The notes under the pieces were generated by a model, which searched no databases, was not told where the DNA came from, and saw only the letters and a list, made by a program, of their open reading frames with translations. A stretch of 32,701 bases of DNA. Origin: JAVBLV01 sp031553195. Lineage in GTDB: Bacteria; Bacteroidota; Bacteroidia; Bacteroidales; P3. Both the position numbers and the translations under genes were made by a program. The stretch covers positions 1 to 32,701 of the forward strand of contig JAVBLV010000047.1 in the NCBI GenBank assembly GCA_031553195.1. Direction: 5' to 3'. Numbering within the stretch: position 1 is the stretch's first letter; the number at the start of each line of letters is the position of its first letter. Positions 22,490 through 31,824 of the stretch are shown piece after piece.

Positions 22490-23551
22490 TCAAGATATAA
22501 TAGCAAAAGGAATTTCTAATATGACCCGAAATATATTATCTTTATTTTTTACTTGTAAAGAAGCGGCATCTCCATACATCAATCGAAGCCGTTCTCTTAT
22601 ATTTTTTAATCCTGTTCCTGAATTCTTTAAAGACATTATATCATTCTCAGGATTGAAATCATTACTTATTTCAATCCTGAGAAAATCACTATCTTTTTTT
22701 GCTTTTGCCACAATATGAACATTTTCTGTACTTTCATAGACTCCATGTTTAATGGCGTTTTCAAATAAAGGTTGTAATAGCATCGAAGGGATTTGTACCG
22801 GCAAACAATCCGGCGAGATGAAAAACTGATAAGTTAATTTATCTCCAAAACGCAATTTTTCAATAGATAAGTAGTGTTCAATGTTCGCTATCTCTTCTTT
22901 TAGAGTAGACGTTTCTGAATGGGTGGCCAAAACCGTATACCGCAAATATTCCGACAATGCAACCAACATCTCCTGCGCTTGCTCCGGCGTTTTTACAATT
23001 AAAGCATTTACAGAGTTCAAGCTATTAAATAAAAAATGAGGATTAATCTGAGATTTCAATAAATTCAATTCGCCGTCTTTTAATAATTTATTCAGCCGGA
23101 TTTCGTTAACTGCTTTTTCTTTCAACTTTTCTACATGGATACAAAGATAGTAAACCAAAATGGAAAGCGCATAGAGAAGAATACCTACAATAATCCGCCA
23201 TGGCATAGCATCATAGAAAAAGTAAAAATAAACATCCTTTCCAGATGTAAATATGTACATTATAAGATATCCTGCCAACATCCAAATAAAAATCAATATA
23301 CAAGCCAAACCGGATATTAACAAACAAGAATACCAAAATGCCTTTCCCGAATGGCTGAAACGAACCGGATACCATAATGGGATGATCAAAAAAGAGAAAA
23401 GAGTATTAAAAATGATTGCATCCAGAAAAATATAAATAAACGGGAGGTTTGTAAAAGCAGATAGGATAAATATCTGGATCCATGTCAATAAAATCCAGAC
23501 GCTCGCATAAATTATACGAGACCGGTAATTCCTTAAGATAGGGTTATTCAT
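22490..23551 (-). CDS. LytS/YehU-type sensor histidine kinase, no adjacent regulator
   Basis: A 353-aa membrane kinase: four hydrophobic segments in the first ~140 residues, then a linker, the His_kinase box QINPHFLFNSLNSVNALI with phospho-acceptor H172, and an ATPase domain with N265 (LFENAIKHGV) and GTGLKNIRERL (312-322). Such kinases normally phosphorylate a LytTR response regulator encoded next door; none is present on either side. The ATG overlaps the stop of the small ferredoxin gene by 8 nt, so kinase synthesis is coupled to that protein. The signal might be membrane or redox state; this is inference. There is no large extracytoplasmic sensor domain. Confidence 0.9.
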   Translation of the reverse strand: MNNPILRNYRSRIIYASVWILLTWIQIFILSAFTNLPFIYIFLDAIIFNTLFSFLIIPLWYPVRFSHSGKAFWYSCLLISGLACILIFIWMLAGYLIMYIFTSGKDVYFYFFYDAMPWRIIVGILLYALSILVYYLCIHVEKLKEKAVNEIRLNKLLKDGELNLLKSQINPHFLFNSLNSVNALIVKTPEQAQEMLVALSEYLRYTVLATHSETSTLKEEIANIEHYLSIEKLRFGDKLTYQFFISPDCLPVQIPSMLLQPLFENAIKHGVYESTENVHIVAKAKKDSDFLRIEISNDFNPENDIMSLKNSGTGLKNIRERLRLMYGDAASLQVKNKDNIFRVILEIPFAIIS

Positions 23552-23768
23552 TGGGCATCTTCTTTACGTATGGGCGAAATGCCCCATATTCGCATACTTT
23601 TGCGCATATCAGACAACCCATACAATTATCAGGATGAAGAATGCGTGCATGTTTATGCCAGAGAAAAGCAACTTTGCCGATTACATTGGCCGGACAAGCG
23701 CCAATACACTTCCAGCAAGCTTTACATCTATGCGAGTCAAACTTGAGAAATTGGGTTTTAACGTTCAT
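23544..23768 (-). CDS. Small 2x[4Fe-4S] ferredoxin-like protein
   Basis: A 74-aa protein with two classical clusters: C15/C18/C21/C25 (CKACWKCIGACP) and C49/C52/C55/C59 (CMGCLICAKVCEYG). The spacer between them (VAFLWHKHARILH) is longer than in clostridial ferredoxin and basic. The frame extends upstream to 23831, but the ATG at 23768 is just before the conserved part and 10 nt after the stop of the LiaF-like gene, so it is preferred. It overlaps the histidine kinase start by 8 nt. Its place between a LiaF-like membrane protein and a histidine kinase suggests electron transfer or redox sensing for that system; no direct evidence. Confidence 0.85.
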   Translation of the reverse strand: MNVKTQFLKFDSHRCKACWKCIGACPANVIGKVAFLWHKHARILHPDNCMGCLICAKVCEYGAFRPYVKKMPNE

Positions 23769-23778
23769 GATTGCGATC

Positions 23779-24564
23779 CTAATTTTGGGCTTTACTTTTG
23801 ATCTCTCCGCCGCCGAAAACAGAGGATGCATTAATTATCAATACTTTGTTCTCATTTACTTCAAAACCGAAATTGGGGCGTTTGTCCTCAAAATGTCCGA
23901 ATACTTGCTCCTGATGAATTTCTATTTTCCAGTCCATGGGTACAATTAAAACGACTCCTCCAAAAACGGCGCTGATTTTTAGATTGCTAACCCCCTCCGT
24001 TAATTGGGAATTACTTAAATCCAATTGGGTTCCTCCAAAAACGCAATTAATTTCTCCTCCTTTGAAATCAGCTATATCGAGTTTTTCTTTAGATCCCCCA
24101 AAAACATAATCTCGATAAATATAACCCGGTTCATTAGGCGGACTGTTTTGTTGCCAACTCGATGCAAATTCTCGATGCGTTTTTCGTTTTCCATGATAAT
24201 TATTCATCATTAAACGTTTATATCGAAACCGGCGATTAAAAACAGCATTATAAATAATAAAAACGCCTACAATAATGAGGGCTAACGCCCAGCCGTTTCC
24301 CTGCAAAAATTTTAAAGGTTCTATATCCAGTTCCGGTAAGAGAAAAAATCCGCCAACCAACATCAATAGAAGTCCGAAAAATCGTTTATGATAAGAAAAA
24401 AGACAAACAAAGCCTAATGAAACTAAAAGCATTTGCCATGAAAAAAGAATGGGTTTATATTCCAGCGGCAATAAGTTTGCATTGAAAGCAAATAATAGAA
24501 CGCCCGCCGTAATTACCAATATTCCGCTAATGATAGAAGTGATTTTAATTTGAAATGGTTTCAT
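23779..24564 (-). CDS. LiaF-like membrane protein with VFGG beta-repeat domain
   Basis: A 261-aa protein: four hydrophobic segments in the first ~110 residues (for example ISGILVITAGVLLFAF and ALALIIVGVFIIY), a basic linker, then a cytoplasmic beta-rich domain with the repeated VFGG motif (four copies: YVFGGSKE, CVFGGTQ, AVFGGVV, SVFGGGE). This is the LiaF-type 'toastrack' domain annotated as cell-wall-active-antibiotics response protein. In Firmicutes LiaF inhibits the kinase LiaS; in Bacteroidota related genes often precede LytS-type kinases. It is first in the operon LiaF-like/ferredoxin/kinase, with gaps of 10 nt and -8 nt. A role in controlling the kinase is a reasonable inference. Confidence 0.87.
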   Translation of the reverse strand: MKPFQIKITSIISGILVITAGVLLFAFNANLLPLEYKPILFSWQMLLVSLGFVCLFSYHKRFFGLLLMLVGGFFLLPELDIEPLKFLQGNGWALALIIVGVFIIYNAVFNRRFRYKRLMMNNYHGKRKTHREFASSWQQNSPPNEPGYIYRDYVFGGSKEKLDIADFKGGEINCVFGGTQLDLSNSQLTEGVSNLKISAVFGGVVLIVPMDWKIEIHQEQVFGHFEDKRPNFGFEVNENKVLIINASSVFGGGEIKSKAQN

Positions 24565-24598
24565 AAATTTACGTATATTTGATTTTACAAAGAGAATA

Positions 24599-24606
24599 CA
24601 AAAATA
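24599..24606 (-). promoter_or_regulatory. Possible -7 box for the LiaF-like operon
   Basis: TATTTTTG on the minus strand fits TAnnTTTG, 34 nt before the ATG at 24564. No clear -33 box. Confidence 0.35.
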
Positions 24607-24710
24607 TGTAACTATTAAATTCTATGATAAAATTATTCTTCAAAATAATACTGTTCCCAGTTAAATAACCGATTTTCCACGATAAATTTTTCCGTTTCCT
24701 CATAGTTAAA

Positions 24711-24750
24711 AAAACGGGCGATGCAAGTCGCGACCTGCATCATCCGTTTT
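24711..24750 (-). terminator. Terminator hairpin after the large T9SS gene
   Basis: 15-nt arms (24711-24725 and 24736-24750) pair with one mismatch and one G-U, flanked by A4 and T4 runs. It is homologous to the hairpin at 947-983, and the intervening 3' sequence is also conserved. Confidence 0.75.
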
Positions 24751-25094
24751 CTAAAGTTTAGAATTAATCGCTTATTTTTTCAATGGATCTTCATTACTGG
24801 ACAATCAGTTTTTCAACCTTTGTCCAATTTTTATGAACCAAACGTATCAGATAAGTTCCTTTTGATAAACCCTGTAAAGTAACATCTTTCGTTATCGACG
24901 GCCGGCAATTGATTGTTTCTTTCTTCAACAATTTGCCTTCTAGAGTCAACAAGGTCATTTCCACTTCGCCGCTTACTCCTTCTATACTCAATTGGGTATA
25001 GTCGCGGGCGGGATTTGGAGCCAGGGTTACTTTTACGGAAGAAGAAGCCTCGCTGGGAGCAATGCCGAGAGGGTACGAAGTAGCCATTACCCAT
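24711..25094 (-). repeat. 3'-end module shared, inverted, with 606-983
   Basis: The minus-strand partner of the repeat at 606-983: ~98% identical coding DNA for the sorting domain plus a conserved 3' untranslated segment and terminator. The two copies face each other across ~24 kb. Confidence 0.9.
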
Positions 25095-28000
25095 TCGCCG
25101 TATTCTCCGTTGCCGCAATTGCCCCTTACATAAACGTCATAACTCCGACTTGGATCGGCCACCTTATAAAACACCCCTTGGTAGGTATTTACCATTACAA
25201 ACTCATCGCCTCTCGGACTGCCCATCGGAACGACGCTCATTTCCCAATTCAGATGGCACTCGTTATTGTTCCAGCTGGCAAAGATAGAATCTCCTGCCGC
25301 GCCCCAACGCGGAACCATCAGGTTTTCTATTGGCGTGCAAGTTCCCATTTGGAAGGAAACCGGTTCGCTGTAAATTCCTGTATCTTCTACTCCACAAACA
25401 GGACGGATCTCCACTTCGTATGAAGCGTTAGGAGTAAGCCTGGTCAAAGTATCGAGGTTCCGGTCTATAATCTTGGTTAATATATCGTTGCTCGTTGTAT
25501 GCTTATAAGACAATTGCCATTGGTTTTGACCTGCAGGCGCCGTAAAATTGACAATTGCCCATGTGGGACATGGATTTGTAACCGTTATATCACTTACCGT
25601 ATCGCATCGGTTAATGGTAACCGGCATAGAAACAACGGCTTCGCTTGTATCTCCCGAACTGCAAATATTGTAAACTTCAAAAGCATATGTAACGTCTCTT
25701 TCCAGACTTCCAAACGTATAAGTTGTTGCATTTACTATTTGTGAACCAATAGGCGATCCTGCTTCTAAACAAACTACTTTCCATTCGGTTTGTTCGGCAG
25801 GCGCCGTCCAATCTACTTTTACGGAAGTTCCTGCGACAGTTGCAGTAACCGTTGTTACAGTATCACAAACTAAATTGGCTACCGATACATTATCTATGAA
25901 TATTGTATTATCACCGTTGGCATTGATTGTAGACACTCCATAAAAAGCTATTTTTACATTTCCTGTTATGTTGGTAAGAGGAATAGTAATGTGTTCGCCT
26001 GTATCAGAGATATCGTTAAATATCCGGGAAGCGCCAACATCATTACTCCATACGGCTATTGTATCATTTACCGTCCAAGAATCATCGGCAGACAACAATA
26101 CCATAAATTTATCATCTTCGCGAGTACCATCGGCTTGACTTTGGCTACCAAATTTCGTTATTGCCAAATCAAATTCCAATATTGCATCACCTAAATTTCC
26201 CAAATCTATTATCGGCGTAATGAACCAATCTCTGACTCTATCGCTCCCATAAATATTGAAACTCGCAGATATGGAGCCTGTCTCGGAATTATTAGCAAAT
26301 GCTTTTGCGCACCATGTAAACGATTCGTCAATAGGGGCTGTAAATACCACGGGAACAGGATTCATAAGATCTAATAATCCACTATATTTTTCCCAACAAT
26401 TTGGAGGGAATTTAGTTCTTGAAAAAGTTTCCAAAAACGGAAACGACGCGACTCCACAGAGCGTAGCGAATGTAATGGGATTCGCCCATTCGCCAGAATC
26501 AACAGTATTGCACCTTGTTCGCAAACGCGCCTCATAATCGGTATTAGGACGTAAACCGCTAATAATACAGGTATTAGTAGTAACGGAAGGCGCTGTTGTC
26601 CATTGCGTATCTTCTATTGTTTTGTATTGTATTTCATACGTCATTGCGGAAGGCACATTATTCCAATTAAGCCTAACGCTTGTTTGCGTTGTATCGGCAG
26701 CTCGCGCCCCCAAGACATCCGGACATTCAGGAATTAATGAAATTTTTATATCATCAATACAAAAATAATTATGATAAGAACTGATTGGCGTATTGGCCGA
26801 AATGGCAATATAATGGCCGGTTCCTGTAACCGTATCGAAAGACGCTACAAATTCAGTCCACGTTGCCGGAACATCAAATAAGGCCACCTCTCTAAATGTT
26901 GACGCATCGGTTGGATTAGACATATAACCCACTTTTGCCTTACAACCTGTATACCAAGTATCTTTCATCCAAAATTTCAATCGGAGCGTATTTATATCAG
27001 GAGACAAATAGGGACTTATCAACATTGCCTCAACTGATTGCGAAGGATAAAATTCAAATCTGTAACCCTTTGTTCCTGTACGCAAATAATATGTTGATGC
27101 ATAAATAGCTCCTCCGTCGGCAATGTACGACCAACAATCGGGAACTGCAGGCGAAAGTTCCATCGTAGTCTCAAAACCTTCGATTAATGGAAGAGACGCC
27201 AAAGAACAAGCGGTTCTAAAATCATACACATCCGACCAAAGACTTGTATCGCTTGTTGAGCATACTGCTCTTACGCGCACCTGATAGGTTGTATTAGGCA
27301 AAAGGTTTCTCAGTATAACCGAAGAAGTTGCGATATTATTTATACTTCTCCAGTCAGGATCTGCAGTTTCTTTATATTCTACAATAAAATTCAAAGCAGA
27401 ACTGTTCCAGGCCACATTTGCCGAATCAGATCCAATACTCAAAAGAGTTACATTTTGGGGACGGGAACACGATAAAGCAGTAATGGAAATATTATCTATT
27501 GCCACTGGAGGTTGGCTTCCTCCATCATTATCATTTGTCCAATAGAATACCAATTTATAAACGTCAGGTTGATGGATTGTAAACGTCAACTGTTTGTGTT
27601 GCCATGTATTTTGCATTTGTAAATTAGAATTTCCATCTAAATTGATCCAGTTGGCGGTTGTCGGAGAAATTCCAGCTGTAATAACCGCATCATCCGGCGC
27701 CAACCAAACTGTCGAATAATCACAATCTGCTTCTCCATCCGATTTCCAATCATATTCAATGTCATAATCACCTGCATTACTAAATTGTATCTTTTTTACA
27801 GCATAAACATAAGTGAAAGAATAATCTGAATAGGCGTTTGTGATTCCATCGTCATTAGAAATATATAAACCATACATTCCACCTGTAGTATTATTTGTAT
27901 TGGCGGCTGTTCCTATGGCCCATTTATTGGTTCGCGTTCCATTAATAAATAACCAATCGGGCTCCGTTTCGAAATTTTCGGTAAAAGGAATAGTCGCCGG

Positions 28001-31000
28001 CCTTTGATTAGTAGTACAGAAAACAGAGTACGAATAAAAGCCACGGTTCGAACCACAAACTGACTGCGCCCTAATTTCATACCGCGTATTAGAAAGCAAC
28101 CCTCCTATTCCCCAAACTGTATTATTCGCTGAAATGGACGTCCATGCCGTAGTTCCCGCCACTCTATATTCAACGTTAAAATTGGTTGCCGTCGAAACAT
28201 ATTCAATATAAATAGAATCATCTGTAAACCGTTTACATTCAAAGTTAAGTATATCCGGACAAAGAGGAGGAGCTTCTATATTAATATCATCTATATAAAT
28301 CTGCTGGTTTTCGCTCGCATTTCCATGTTTATAAGCAATATGCCATATTGTAGTTGGTTGGCTGACATTTGAAAATCCGGAAATTCCGTTATTTATACGT
28401 CCGGATAGAAAGTCGACCGTATCTACAGGCACAAACGTGGCAAGATTGTCCGGATTCGTTATTATACCTACCTGCAAATTTCCATTACTATTAGATTCTA
28501 CAAAAAACCGGGTTCGCAAATTAGCAATGTTCACATTAGGAGAAATAGGAGGGGAAACCAATATTGTCGATTGAGCGCTGCTTGAAATATTATTATTGAT
28601 GCTTACGCTATTGGGCGAACTAACCGATTCGGAACTCGTAGTACTAATGCTGGCGTTTGAATTTTGCATAATTTTTTTCCAACAAGCAGGAAGGTTAGGC
28701 GTCGTTACCGCGTCAAAGCCTTCATAAAAGGGAATAGCAGCAATTTCCAAAGGTGTACACGAGAGCGTATTAAATTGAAAAGCAGAAAATTCGCCTAGAT
28801 CAACTTCTCCGCATTTGGCTTGAACGCGAACCTCGTATTGGGTATTCATATCCAAATTTGTCAATGAAAAAGTAGTATTCGTTGTTTGTCCAGCAGACTG
28901 CCATGTTGTTTCGGTAGATTTACGATATTCCACATTAAAAGCGCTTCCCGTCGAATTCCAAACAAGGTTCGCAGTTGAGGTATCGGCAAATCCTGAAAGA
29001 TTTAAATCCGTTACCATATCGGGACATATAGGAGTATAATCCACCTGTATATCGTCAATTGTTAAATAAGAGGGCTCATTTGGGGCAACACAATGAATAG
29101 CTAATACATAAGTTCCGGATGAATCCGGTATAAAATCTGTCAAAAATCTCTTATAAGTCATATTCGTTACATTCGTTAATGGGACGCCTATCGTTGCAAG
29201 GGTATCCTGCTCCCTTTGTCCGTTGCATATTTTGGCTTCCAATTTTTGCCAACCGGCGAAACCATCTGTTACATACCAAAATGAAAAACGGTACGATGCC
29301 CCTGCCATAAGAGTCATTTGAGGAGTAAAAATATAATCATTAGCGCTACGTTGAAAATATGCATACTTACTCCCGGTTTTTGCGCTCCGGTTACCCAAAC
29401 TTGACGACATGGAGGTATACACATAAGCTCCTACTCTTGTTGCCGCCATACAACTTGGGATTTCGTTATCGCTTGTAATTCCTTCAAAACTTTCTGTCCA
29501 CGGTAACGAAGAAATTATCGCGCATTGGGTTTGAAATATATAAGTATTTGTTTCAAGACTATAGCCCGAAGGACAAGTTGTCTTCAAATAATATTGATAT
29601 TTTGTTCCTGATAACAAATTCGTTAACAAAAAAACTGTGTCGCTAAAATAATCGAATACAGGAACGCTTACAGAATCCCAAACAGAAGCATTTACAGGTT
29701 TATAATAAATTTTAACAGACTGAGCATTGGCAGGCGCACGAAAATGAATATTTGCATTATTTGTTGTTATTCCATCTATGCTAATGCCTGTAGGTCTGGA
29801 ACAAGGTATTTCTTCTATAAAAATATTATCCACCGCCGCAGGAGGATTGCTACCCGTACTCCAATCATTTGTCCAATAAAATATTAATTTATAAATACCA
29901 GGTTGAGGAATCGTAAATACTACTTGTTTATGTTGCCACGAAGATTGCAAACACAAATTGGTAGAACCGAATAAATTAATCCAATTTGTAGCGTTTAGCA
30001 TGAAACCTGCCCTAACAACAGCGGTAGAAGGCGCCAACCAAGCATTAAGATAATCGCTATTTGCATCTCCGTTTGCTTTCCAGTCGTATTCTATGGAATG
30101 ATCTCCTGCATTGTCAAATTGTACCAATTTAGTGGCATAAGTATAAGACGCGTTATGTCCATAGGAATTTGTAGTTCCATCACTATTAGAAATATACAAA
30201 CCTTTGCTTCCGTTTTGAGTATTATTTGTATTGTCCGCTGCGCCTATATACCATTTATTAGTTTGCGTTCCATTTACCAAAATCCAATCGGGCATTGTTT
30301 CAAAATCTTCGGAAAAAGGCAATTGAACAACTGGCTGAGGTATATAGAAACTCACTGAACGAATAGCTCCAGTATCTCCCGCTCCGCAAAACGATCGTAC
30401 AATCGCTTCATAATCGGTATTCGGTTGCAAAAAGGGTAATGGGAAGGTAGAAGCATCCGCCATAAGGTCTATCCATGTCGCGCTAGAAGAAGCCTTATAT
30501 GAAACAAGCCATTGCGTTTCGAGTCCGTTTACGTTCCATGTTAAATTAGCTCCAGAGGAAGTAATGTCGGTTGCTTTTAAGTTCGTTATAGAAGCGCATG
30601 TAGCCATCTCAGGCGTAGGGGAGAATAATATACGAATATCAGAACGTTGATCATCAAGCGAAAAGCTATGAAGCATATTGTCCTGTATACTATTATCTAC
30701 CCCAAGATAAGCGTGAGTATTACTACTTGATAGCGTGTAATAGTAGTATAAATCGGCTTCGCTAGCCCCGCCGCCGCCCAAATTAGTGGCAATCATCACC
30801 ATCAAACTTCCTATTCCACTGTAATAGAAAGGCGCTTGTAATGATACATCCATCCAACCTTGTTCCACAGGCGCCGTCGTTATACCGTCGAAAACGTCTA
30901 CAGCATTAGCAATTAATGTATCCCAAATTATTTGAGACGACGCTATTGAAGTATCGGGAATTTCTTTCAAATATATTTTTACCGGTATATTTACCGGCGC

Positions 31001-31237
31001 CGAACCTGAAGAATGCTTCTTCCACGCCAAGTTCTTGATATAACCGGCAACTAGACCGTCGGAAGGTTTATAAACTTCAATCCGACGTTCATAACCATAA
31101 TGATTTGAAATAGGCCCCCGTTGATTAAGGATTCCCGTTCCAATGGTAATGGTTTGCTGAGCCTGTAACAGGATTCCGCTAAATAGAAAAGCAAATATTA
31201 AAATAAAATATTTTTTCATGACAAAATGTTTTTTCAT
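24794..31237 (-). CDS. Giant T9SS-sorted surface protein, FN3 and adhesin-type modules
   Basis: 2147 residues. A Sec signal peptide (KKYFILIFAFLFSGILLQAQ) follows MKKHFV; Met7 is an equally good start. The mature protein alternates nine fibronectin-III-like modules (most starting CPDxx or CSRPxx) with about six jelly-roll modules of the choice-of-anchor-J/cleaved-adhesin kind, opening with motifs like LPWTESFE, IPFTENFE or FPFLETF and closing with IDDI or IDNI. Two of the latter, near residues 305-475 and ~1130-1300, are clear internal duplicates (TNKWYIG/TNKWAIG, SIEYDWKANG/DIEYDWKSDG). The last ~80 residues are a T9SS type-A sorting domain, identical to that at 1-903 but for one Ser. No peptidase or glycosidase active site was seen; an adhesin or matrix role at the cell surface is likely. 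Confidence 0.92.
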   Translation of the reverse strand: MKKHFVMKKYFILIFAFLFSGILLQAQQTITIGTGILNQRGPISNHYGYERRIEVYKPSDGLVAGYIKNLAWKKHSSGSAPVNIPVKIYLKEIPDTSIASSQIIWDTLIANAVDVFDGITTAPVEQGWMDVSLQAPFYYSGIGSLMVMIATNLGGGGASEADLYYYYTLSSSNTHAYLGVDNSIQDNMLHSFSLDDQRSDIRILFSPTPEMATCASITNLKATDITSSGANLTWNVNGLETQWLVSYKASSSATWIDLMADASTFPLPFLQPNTDYEAIVRSFCGAGDTGAIRSVSFYIPQPVVQLPFSEDFETMPDWILVNGTQTNKWYIGAADNTNNTQNGSKGLYISNSDGTTNSYGHNASYTYATKLVQFDNAGDHSIEYDWKANGDANSDYLNAWLAPSTAVVRAGFMLNATNWINLFGSTNLCLQSSWQHKQVVFTIPQPGIYKLIFYWTNDWSTGSNPPAAVDNIFIEEIPCSRPTGISIDGITTNNANIHFRAPANAQSVKIYYKPVNASVWDSVSVPVFDYFSDTVFLLTNLLSGTKYQYYLKTTCPSGYSLETNTYIFQTQCAIISSLPWTESFEGITSDNEIPSCMAATRVGAYVYTSMSSSLGNRSAKTGSKYAYFQRSANDYIFTPQMTLMAGASYRFSFWYVTDGFAGWQKLEAKICNGQREQDTLATIGVPLTNVTNMTYKRFLTDFIPDSSGTYVLAIHCVAPNEPSYLTIDDIQVDYTPICPDMVTDLNLSGFADTSTANLVWNSTGSAFNVEYRKSTETTWQSAGQTTNTTFSLTNLDMNTQYEVRVQAKCGEVDLGEFSAFQFNTLSCTPLEIAAIPFYEGFDAVTTPNLPACWKKIMQNSNASISTTSSESVSSPNSVSINNNISSSAQSTILVSPPISPNVNIANLRTRFFVESNSNGNLQVGIITNPDNLATFVPVDTVDFLSGRINNGISGFSNVSQPTTIWHIAYKHGNASENQQIYIDDINIEAPPLCPDILNFECKRFTDDSIYIEYVSTATNFNVEYRVAGTTAWTSISANNTVWGIGGLLSNTRYEIRAQSVCGSNRGFYSYSVFCTTNQRPATIPFTENFETEPDWLFINGTRTNKWAIGTAANTNNTTGGMYGLYISNDDGITNAYSDYSFTYVYAVKKIQFSNAGDYDIEYDWKSDGEADCDYSTVWLAPDDAVITAGISPTTANWINLDGNSNLQMQNTWQHKQLTFTIHQPDVYKLVFYWTNDNDGGSQPPVAIDNISITALSCSRPQNVTLLSIGSDSANVAWNSSALNFIVEYKETADPDWRSINNIATSSVILRNLLPNTTYQVRVRAVCSTSDTSLWSDVYDFRTACSLASLPLIEGFETTMELSPAVPDCWSYIADGGAIYASTYYLRTGTKGYRFEFYPSQSVEAMLISPYLSPDINTLRLKFWMKDTWYTGCKAKVGYMSNPTDASTFREVALFDVPATWTEFVASFDTVTGTGHYIAISANTPISSYHNYFCIDDIKISLIPECPDVLGARAADTTQTSVRLNWNNVPSAMTYEIQYKTIEDTQWTTAPSVTTNTCIISGLRPNTDYEARLRTRCNTVDSGEWANPITFATLCGVASFPFLETFSRTKFPPNCWEKYSGLLDLMNPVPVVFTAPIDESFTWCAKAFANNSETGSISASFNIYGSDRVRDWFITPIIDLGNLGDAILEFDLAITKFGSQSQADGTREDDKFMVLLSADDSWTVNDTIAVWSNDVGASRIFNDISDTGEHITIPLTNITGNVKIAFYGVSTINANGDNTIFIDNVSVANLVCDTVTTVTATVAGTSVKVDWTAPAEQTEWKVVCLEAGSPIGSQIVNATTYTFGSLERDVTYAFEVYNICSSGDTSEAVVSMPVTINRCDTVSDITVTNPCPTWAIVNFTAPAGQNQWQLSYKHTTSNDILTKIIDRNLDTLTRLTPNASYEVEIRPVCGVEDTGIYSEPVSFQMGTCTPIENLMVPRWGAAGDSIFASWNNNECHLNWEMSVVPMGSPRGDEFVMVNTYQGVFYKVADPSRSYDVYVRGNCGNGEYGEWVMATSYPLGIAPSEASSSVKVTLAPNPARDYTQLSIEGVSGEVEMTLLTLEGKLLKKETINCRPSITKDVTLQGLSKGTYLIRLVHKNWTKVEKLIVQ

Positions 31238-31320
31238 GGCTTTGATTTTAGTTTAAGTTATTGATAAATTAATTATAAATATAATATGTTTTTGTTTTAT
31301 TGTAATTTAATATAGAAAAA

Positions 31321-31349
31321 CGATCAATTATCAACAAGATAATTGATCG
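31321..31349 (-). terminator. Perfect hairpin upstream of the large T9SS gene
   Basis: 12-bp arms (31321-31332 and 31338-31349) around a 5-nt loop. On the minus strand it is followed by TTTTTCT, the form of an intrinsic terminator for minus-strand transcription arriving from the right. No gene that would need it was identified immediately upstream. Confidence 0.6.
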
Positions 31350-31694
31350 GTAATATGTGAGTATGAGCATGTTCCGCATGAAATAAAACAGGGAACTTTT
31401 GGAGGTTTTAAAAAAATGTAATACCTTGTCGCGCAAGAAAGAAATTGGCTATATTGCTGTGTGCTGTACTTTTCCGTCAGAAATGCAAGAAAACGAGCAG
31501 ATTTTTTTTGGAAAAATTTCAAGGAGGGGTATTGGCAAAGGCAAGTATCATCCCTCCATGAAATCATTTTAAAAGTCATGCAATTCACATAAAATACGGA
31601 GGATATGGCGTTAAAAAAGTTCATATTTCAATAAAATCTCTGTGAATGACTATTCATCGTTTTATGCATTAAAATTAATGACCATCTTCGATAA

Positions 31695-31727
31695 TACCCC
31701 AACGCCCTAAAGGAAGGGGGCTAATTT
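31695..31727 (-). repeat. GC-rich Bacteroidota-type intergenic repeat, minus orientation
   Basis: On the minus strand: GCCCCCTTCCTTTAGGGCGT followed by TGGGGTAT. It resembles one end of the repeat family also seen at 31770-31824 and 14638-14670, here facing the copy 43 bp away. Confidence 0.5.
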
Positions 31728-31769
31728 AAGAAAAACGACTGCCCAAAAGTCCCAAACAAATTAAAAAGT

Positions 31770-31824
31770 CTTATTATTTCCCCTTTTAGGGGAACACAAG
31801 GGGGGGGGGGGATTTAGGGGTAAT
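31770..31824 (+). repeat. GC-rich intergenic repeat with a G12 run
   Basis: CCCCTTTTAGGGG palindrome, then a run of 12 G (31800-31811), then GATTTAGGGG. It has the same layout as 14638-14670 (CCCCTT..., GATTTAGAGGGG). The homopolymer may vary in length or be a sequencing artefact. Confidence 0.55.

Noticed and set aside
23769..23831. N-terminal extension of the ferredoxin-like protein
   Set aside because: It would overlap the LiaF-like gene by 53 nt; ATG 23768 follows that gene's stop by 10 nt and directly precedes the conserved part.
31331..31624. 97-codon minus-strand frame in the right-hand gap
   Set aside because: No recognisable domain or signal peptide, many Cys/Tyr/Phe codons as in random AT-rich DNA, and it ends inside a terminator-like hairpin. 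A decayed gene cannot be excluded.
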